NCBI GenBank assembly: GCA_039621445.1
Contig: CP154956.1
Location: forward strand, 50,703,302 to 50,767,301
Direction of reading: 5' to 3'
Length of the DNA: 64,000 nucleotides
Source of the DNA: Euglena gracilis
Lineage: Eukaryota; Euglenida; Euglenophyceae; Euglenales
The translations under genes and the position numbers were made by a program. Shown piece after piece: positions 51,420 through 64,000 of this stretch. Under the pieces are notes generated by a model that saw nothing but the letters and a program-made list of their open reading frames with translations, was not told the origin of the DNA and did no database searches. The stretch's first letter is position 1, and each line of letters starts with the position of its first letter.

Positions 51420-53170
51420 TAAGAGCTCAGCACTATTCAAAACCTGGTTATAAGTGGGGGGGGGCAGGTTTACTGGGTTTTACCTCAAATTTTTTTGTTG
51501 ACACCTTCGACACAAAATAAATTCCTCCTGGCATGATGCTGTGTTGTGTGGTGTTGGTCAATCCACCCCCTGTGCACAGGCCCTATCCACTTTTTTTTTT
51601 AACCTAACTGGAGGTATCTGGACCGTCCAGACACCTCCAGGTTTTTAGCAATCCATTAACCAGGGGGGAGGGAGAGATTCTGGCTCCAAATAAGCTTGAA
51701 AAAAGCTGAATAGCAACAGGTGGAATAACGGAAAATTCAGAATAAAAATTGTGGCTAAATGTGTGGAAATTTCAGGGAAAAAAATAGAGGAAGCAAGGTG
51801 AAGCGGCAGTTTTTTATGGACCATTCATCATTTTTTTTATCTTTTCGCCCAATTTTGGAAAAAATTGGTAATATTGGCCTTTCTGCTTTATTATGCTTTT
51901 TCCTTGGAGTTGGAAAAGACTAGGACAGGGAATTTCGCAGATTTACATAATTTTTTTTCCAATTTTTCGACTTTTTGACCCATTTTTGACCCGAACTCCA
52001 TGGGTTTCGGGCCAAAACGGGCGCTGGCGGGTCGAAAAACGCTCATTTTTGGGTCAAAAACAGGGTCCGGGAGGCCAAAAAAATTTATTCGGTCATTTTT
52101 TTTTCGACTTTTCTGACCCGTTTTGACCCAAAAAAGTCAATGGGTTTCGGGCCCAAAATGGGGGGGCCGAGGGGGTCGAAAAACGCAGACTTTCGGCTCA
52201 AAAACAGGTTTTCTGGGTCCGGGAGGCCAAAAAAACATCGTTTGGGCAACATTTTTTTCAATTTTTCGACTTTTTTGACCCCAAAACGGCCGAAAATGGC
52301 AACGTCAAAACAGGCCAAAACTGTACAAAATGGCCCCAAATTGGCTGAAAAATGGCCGTAACTCGGGCCACTCGGGGAGTTGCAGGGAAAATTTTGATTA
52401 ATTTCAGAAATATTGATTTTTTTAACCCAAAACAGGGCTGAAAACGGCCAAGTCGCAAGCCTGCCGCTGTTTTGGCGTAAATCGGCCATATTTCGGGCTA
52501 GGGGAAATGCGGGGAAATGAAAATACCGGTAGATAGGGCATTCTAAGGGCTTCAATTTAGGTTTCCGGCATTTGCTTTGATTTTGCTTCATTTCCGAGAT
52601 ATTTTGGAAACATCGATGCGAAAAATGGCCGTGGTCGGGCTACACGAAGAGTTGAGAAGAAAGTAAACCATGGTTGCATACGGCATTCCAAGGGCTTCAT
52701 TTTTGATCTCTGGACTATTCCTTTGAATGCTTCATTGTCGAGATATTTTGAGAAACCGATTTTTTTGGCCAAAAAAAAAACGGCCCAAAAAAACACCCAA
52801 AATGGCCGTTTTGGGCCGGCCGCAAAAGTGCGCCGGAACATGGGCCCAAAACAGTGAACGGGGGGCCTCCGGGGGTGCATTTCGTCAGACGAACATTTCC
52901 GGAAGTAATGTACGTTTTCTCGAGAAATTTTCCAAAAAATCGATTTTTCGACCCATTTTTGGAGCACAGCAAAATGGAGTTGGAAGAGGGGGGAGCGGGC
53001 CAATCCTACCCAGTTTGGACCCCTTCGCGGCTGAATAACTCGGGCCTGGCGGGGAGTTGGGGGTCAAACGGCGGTGATTCGGAAACTAGAAATCCAGTCA
53101 CTCGCGACCGGAAAAAAAAAGAAAGAAGGAATCGGGCTGGGGTCATGGTGATAATCCGCGGTTTTCACCG
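51420..53170. mobile_element. Composite repeat element, fragmented copy 3
   Basis: 51421-51456 holds the element's left end in reverse orientation (AAGAGCTCAGCACTATTCAA AACCTGG). 51960-52270 has about two diverged 164-bp units, 52320-52740 the TATTTCGGGCT units, and 52990-53165 the TTTGGACCCCTTCGCG block. The region lies between the WD40 gene and the polytopic-protein gene, and no coding frame with consistent codon bias is seen in it. Confidence 0.55.
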
Positions 53171-53672
53171 TCAACCCCAGGGCAGAACAGGGGGGACCTC
53201 CCATACGGGTCCCAAAATAGGTCAAAAATACACCTGGCGCCAAAGGCGCCTGAAAAAATTTTTGGGTCCAAAAATTGGTGCTCCCGGAAATAGGGGAAGA
53301 GGTGGTGGGGGGTTGGTAGACCCCCCCCCACCCACCACCCTGGCTGTTTGGTCGGACTGGGGATGGGGGTGGTCGACCCCCCACCCCGCGGCTCATTGCC
53401 CACCTCCCCCCAAAGCAGGATTGTTGGCCCCAGGATGCCCGGGTCAACTTGGCCTCTGTCTCAAAGTCGGCCCCCAGGCAGCTGTGGGGGCCACCCTGTC
53501 CTGCTTGCTTCAATTGCGTTGATCCCTGGGCTAAACCTTCTGCCCTCCGCCAACCAAAAGAAAATGCCCGAAAGACGTCGAGGAAAGAAAATCAAAAACG
53601 ATGATGAAGGCGGCGGTTTCACAAGCAAACTGGTCCGACGAAACTCACACAGGCGCGCCATGTGATCGTCCG

Positions 53673-60459
<6,787 letters not shown>

Positions 60460-61479
60460 CCGTGGCCCGCCCCTGGCCTGCAGGGGACAAGGAGGGGGGT
60501 TGGGGTGGGGGTGGCTGAATGTGAGCGCAAACTAAAAGACTTGCGCGTTTTTCTTCTTCGAAATTATGGCAGTGTGAATCCATTAAAAACCTACAGAAAG
60601 ATATAAAATCCAATTAACACACACGGCGCCTAGGTCAGGCAAAAAAATAACATGGAAAAATGTCTGGTATCCCAATAAATGAAAAATTTTGAAATGTTGC
60701 CCCTCCCCCCACCAGATCCCCTTATCAGATTCGAATAACGGACCAAACATAAAAAAAACACTCAGGTATTCCTTGTGAAAAAAAAATGAGGGGTTTTTCC
60801 TGGTCAATCTGTAGAGATAAAAAAAGGCTTCAAAAAAGAAGGGAGGTTCGGCAATCCTTATTGTTCCCTGAAAGACACACTCTGCTCATTCATCTGGTCA
60901 ACCCTACACAATATTTCTGGACCACATATTTTTTTTGCCAACCCACCGGGGGTCTTCCACCTCCACTTTTCCATAACCAGTTAGTCACCCCCCTTCCTGA
61001 AAAGGGGGGGGTCAGTCACTCAGGGATCGTGGGGAAATTGAACATAAATGTGGAGAAAATACCCTTAAAAAATTCCCTGGTGCCAGCTGACGTTGATGTA
61101 TTTTGTTTGCCAACCCCCACCACCTGAGGGGAGGTGGTTCGGGCCGAAAACCAGTCACCCCGAAAAAAACCACCCTCTCCCACCCCAGGGAGGGGGGCCA
61201 GTGAGTGGGTGTTTGCGTGCTCTGCACGTGTTTTCCTATGGAGCAGAAACGCCCAAGCTTATTGCGCCGGTGCCGTGTGGGGCAAAAGACCCATGCACGT
61301 CGTGCTGGCGGGGGAGCCAGTGGGCGCGTCGTGCGGCCCGTCAGCGGCCACGTGAGCCAGCATGGATAGATAGGGGGGAACGGTTGCGGTGGTGGCCGGC
61401 CAACCACAGCAACTGCATAGCGGCGGGTTCGTCTGCGGCAGCGTGAGGGTGGGCAGTGGTGGAGGGGGAGGGGGCCGCG
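60460..61479. other. Intergenic region between the TMX and WD40 genes
   Basis: About 1 kb, partly AT-rich (60540-60900), with no supported exon. Presumed TMX 3' UTR and WD40 promoter. No clear poly(A) signal or TATA box could be assigned. Confidence 0.5.
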
Positions 61480-63446
61480 CTACTCCCGCTTCGCCCGGTG
61501 GCCGCGGGTCGGCAGGGCCCGGCCCAGCGCCGCGCCGACCAGCAGCCCCGCCCCAAAGATGACCCCCACCGCCGCCTTGCGCAGCCGGTAGATCTGGACG
61601 CAGTCGTTGGCCAGCACCTCGTACTGCTCCCACACGAGGTCCAGCAGCGTACGCGGGGGAGGGACGGGCGACCCGCCTCGTTGCTGGAACCCTGTGACAG
61701 GGGGGGGGGGCTGGATGAAAATTCAAATGCTTGCAAATTGATGGATGCAGATTCAAAACAATGACCTACGGCACATAATCAACGCATATCAACCAGACAC
61801 ATCGTATCCGTGCATATTCTCTGTCAATGGCAAACACAACAACAACAACAGCAGCAGCAGCAGTAGCAGCAGCAGGAACAACAACAACAACAACAACAAC
61901 AACAAGGAAATAAACATGCAAGGCACAAGACATACAACCAACGTACAGCAGACAAGCACACACAAAACACACACACACACCCGCAGCATAACAGACACAC
62001 GCGCGCGCACACACACACACATGTGCACACCCACCATCACACTCACACGCGCGTGCGCACACACACACACACACACACGCACACGCGCGCACACGCACAC
62101 ACGCACACGCACACACCACCCTTCATCACCCACTCCGCCAGGCTACTCACGTCTCTGTCCGGCAGGTCATACTCATACATCTTCTGGTCCGCGAAAAAGA
62201 GAAGGGTTGGGTACCTGTGAGGGGGGGGATCAACTTGCCAGAGCCAAAAATCGATCCTCAGATCCTTTCGCATTCACACGTTGATAGAAACTGGCTGCCA
62301 AACTGCACATACAAACACAGACACGCACATAAACATCCATACAAGTGCGCGCACAGGCATATACGTATGCACACGCACGCACACTCCCACATCGATGACA
62401 GACAGACAGGCAGGCAGACACACACTTAATCATACACATACAATCACACCCAACCGCGAATGCAACCGAATCCCAGGGGGCCGATACCGTTTGATCTTAA
62501 ACCGCTGGGCCAGCTCCGTGTTCACGGTGGCGTCCACCTGCGCGACGATGACGCCCGTGCGCTCCATCTCCATCACCGCCGCCAGCTGCCGCAGCGTGGT
62601 GGCCAGGCTGCGGCAGTGGCCGCACCACGGCGCGGAGAACTTGACGAGCCACCGGCCGGTGGTCCACGCCAGCGACTCGGAGGCGCGGGGGGCCTGGACT
62701 CATTACATCCAGGGTACCGGTCGATGAGAGGGGTTGGGAGCAGGGCGTCGCTTAATGACCAACCCCAGGAGGGCGGTCCAGCTGAGAGGCTGGAAAATGT
62801 GCACTGGCTGGAAAAAAAAGGCTTCCACCTGACCCCCCACAGGGGTCCCCCATCTGGAACTGGGTCAGCCCAGGGTTAAACGCCCAACTGCGAATTATGA
62901 AAAAGGGGGGAAAACATGATTTCTTGACCACAGATTTGACCAGGGAAGCCAACTTTTGACCCATTTTTGCCCATTTTACACCGTCAAAAGCAAAAAAAAA
63001 TACGTTGCCCCAGCTGCCGCTTAAAGTTTCAAAAAAAAGCAGCTCATTGATAGGAGGTCGGAGACTGGAAACAGACTGCTGGCTGGCTGGCTGGACCCCT
63101 TGGAGGGATGGGGTGTACTTTGGCATAGCGACGCCCTGGACAGGAGGAAAAAAAGCGGATTGCACATCCCAAGAAGCGAGGCAGGTGCCCAGCAAGTTGG
63201 TGCCCTACGCTGGGTGTCGGGTTTTTTTTTTAGCGATTCGTTGAGCAGTTTGCTACGGCCATTATGTCAAGAAGCTGGGTTTGGGGGCACAAGAGGTTTG
63301 GGGGGAGCCGGGTGGCTGGGCTGCCCTGTGGCGGCCTGCGTCCGCTTCTCAAAGTCCGCGTCGGTGAGGTCCACGAGGTCCGCCTGGCTGGGCCCCGGCC
63401 CCAGCAGGCACAGCAGCAGCAGGAGCCATCGCAGCGCCGCCGGCAT
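61480..63446 (-). CDS. TMX-type thioredoxin-related transmembrane protein (PDI family), 4 exons
   Basis: Probable ER thiol-disulfide oxidoreductase. Exons (5' to 3', minus): 63446-63336, 62693-62488, 62214-62120, 61691-61480; phases agree and give about 207 residues. Exon 1 starts MPAALRW, then a leucine-rich signal peptide (to about residue 22) and VDLTDADFEKRTQ, the usual first strand and helix of a PDI thioredoxin fold. Exon 2 has TTGRWLVKFSAPWCGHCRSL, with the WCGHC redox motif, followed by VIVAQVDATVN. Exon 3 has FKIKRYPTLLFF, with the cis-proline (YPT), and SSLAEWVMKG. Exon 4 has VPPPRTLLDLVWEQYEVLA, then the helix VGVIFGAGLLVGAALG and a basic tail ending AKRE*. One thioredoxin domain plus a single C-terminal membrane segment is the TMX plan; which TMX subtype is not clear. 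Odd: intron 1 appears to start with GC (CAG|GCCGCC), and the intron 3 donor lies at the edge of a GT/GC-rich tract. Confidence 0.85.
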
Positions 63447-63849
63447 ACGTGGGGCTGTGGCGATGCGGAGCGAGGCGGGCGACGGAGGGCAGGCAGGCAA
63501 CGAACCCCGAACCCCTTCCTTTGGTGTCGGGGGAACACCAATGGCCCCCCCCCCCAGGCAAAATAACTCGGCAGCGAGTAGCACATACTGAACTCCTCCG
63601 AAGGAGCATGAGTCCAAATAAAAAAAAACCAGCAAAACTTTTCGCCACAAATTTGAGGCCAAATGAAAGCTGAAGCACCCGTCATCCATCACTTGTCAGG
63701 GTGTTTCCATTTTTTTCACCAATACCAGTGCCATGGTGGTTTGCCACAAACCTCCAAGAAAAATGACCTTTAGGCGGTTGCCATCAACCGGATTGTTGGT
63801 GGGGCAGGCATGCAAATGGAGGGGGGGGGATGAAGGTTGTCTCGGGAGG

Positions 63850-63990
63850 ATGCTGAGGAGCTGGGTCAGCCCCAAGGCCATGACACACCAGCGCTACCGC
63901 AGCCGCATCCAGTGTGTGGAATGGAGCACAAAGGATGGCTGTGCCGGCGGGTGCCGTCGTGGCAGCAGGTCAGAAAACGACGGGCTGGCT
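63850..63990 (-). CDS. Possible partial exon of an upstream gene at the window edge
   Basis: On the minus strand a high-GC frame reads TAILCAPFHTLDAAAVALVC then HGLGADPAPQ, with a possible donor GCG|GTAGCG inside. No clear acceptor or start is seen before the window ends. It could be the tail of the next gene or chance coding-like sequence. Confidence 0.2.
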
Positions 63991-64000
63991 CTCCTCAGTC

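Overview
This 64 kb window is nuclear DNA of an intron-rich, GC-rich eukaryote, most likely a unicellular alga or other protist. The exons are short with very high third-position GC. They end in GT and begin after AG, and are separated by long introns full of G/C homopolymers, (CA)n tracts and minisatellites. The repeat DNA includes TTAGGG-type (CCCTAA on +) interstitial telomeric sequence. I cannot name the species. Nothing looks bacterial, organellar or viral. Every gene I could build by joining frames across splice sites lies on the minus strand.

Layout, from the right (5' side of the genes) to the left. (1) 63446-61480: a four-exon TMX/PDI-type thioredoxin with signal peptide, WCGHC active site and C-terminal membrane anchor. 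(2) 60459-53673: a WD40 beta-propeller protein whose 12 exons join with consistent phases into about 482 codons. (3) 50524-41980: an unrecognised polytopic membrane protein with about seven hydrophobic segments, about ten exons. (4) 40524-2239: a very large coiled-coil locus, about 36 small exons. It could be one gene of about 1,700 residues or two tandem genes split at an in-frame stop at 16219. Its introns hold nearly all the satellite and transposon-like DNA. (5) 1407-717: a small RIIa/Dpy-30-type docking-domain protein, two exons.

Repeats: a 71-bp satellite (16.9-20.15 kb, with pieces at 22.7 and 33 kb); a composite mobile-looking element with conserved ends (20.15-22.73 kb, 28.27-32.63 kb, one end at 51.4 kb, internal parts at 11.8 and 52-53 kb), one copy of which interrupts the satellite; a degenerate telomere-like block (24.36-25.9 kb); arrays of perfect palindromes (23.2-24.2 kb); foldback elements (12.28-13.54 kb, 37.25-37.63 kb); and three tRNA-like sequences (28.7-31.9 kb).

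Functional links: the RIIa-domain protein and the long coiled-coil protein would fit axonemal or other cytoskeletal roles, and TMX and the polytopic protein belong to the endomembrane system. These links are inference. No operon-like organisation is expected or seen. Exon boundaries were chosen by hand from reading frame, AG/GT and phase, so individual junctions can be wrong even where the gene call is sound.
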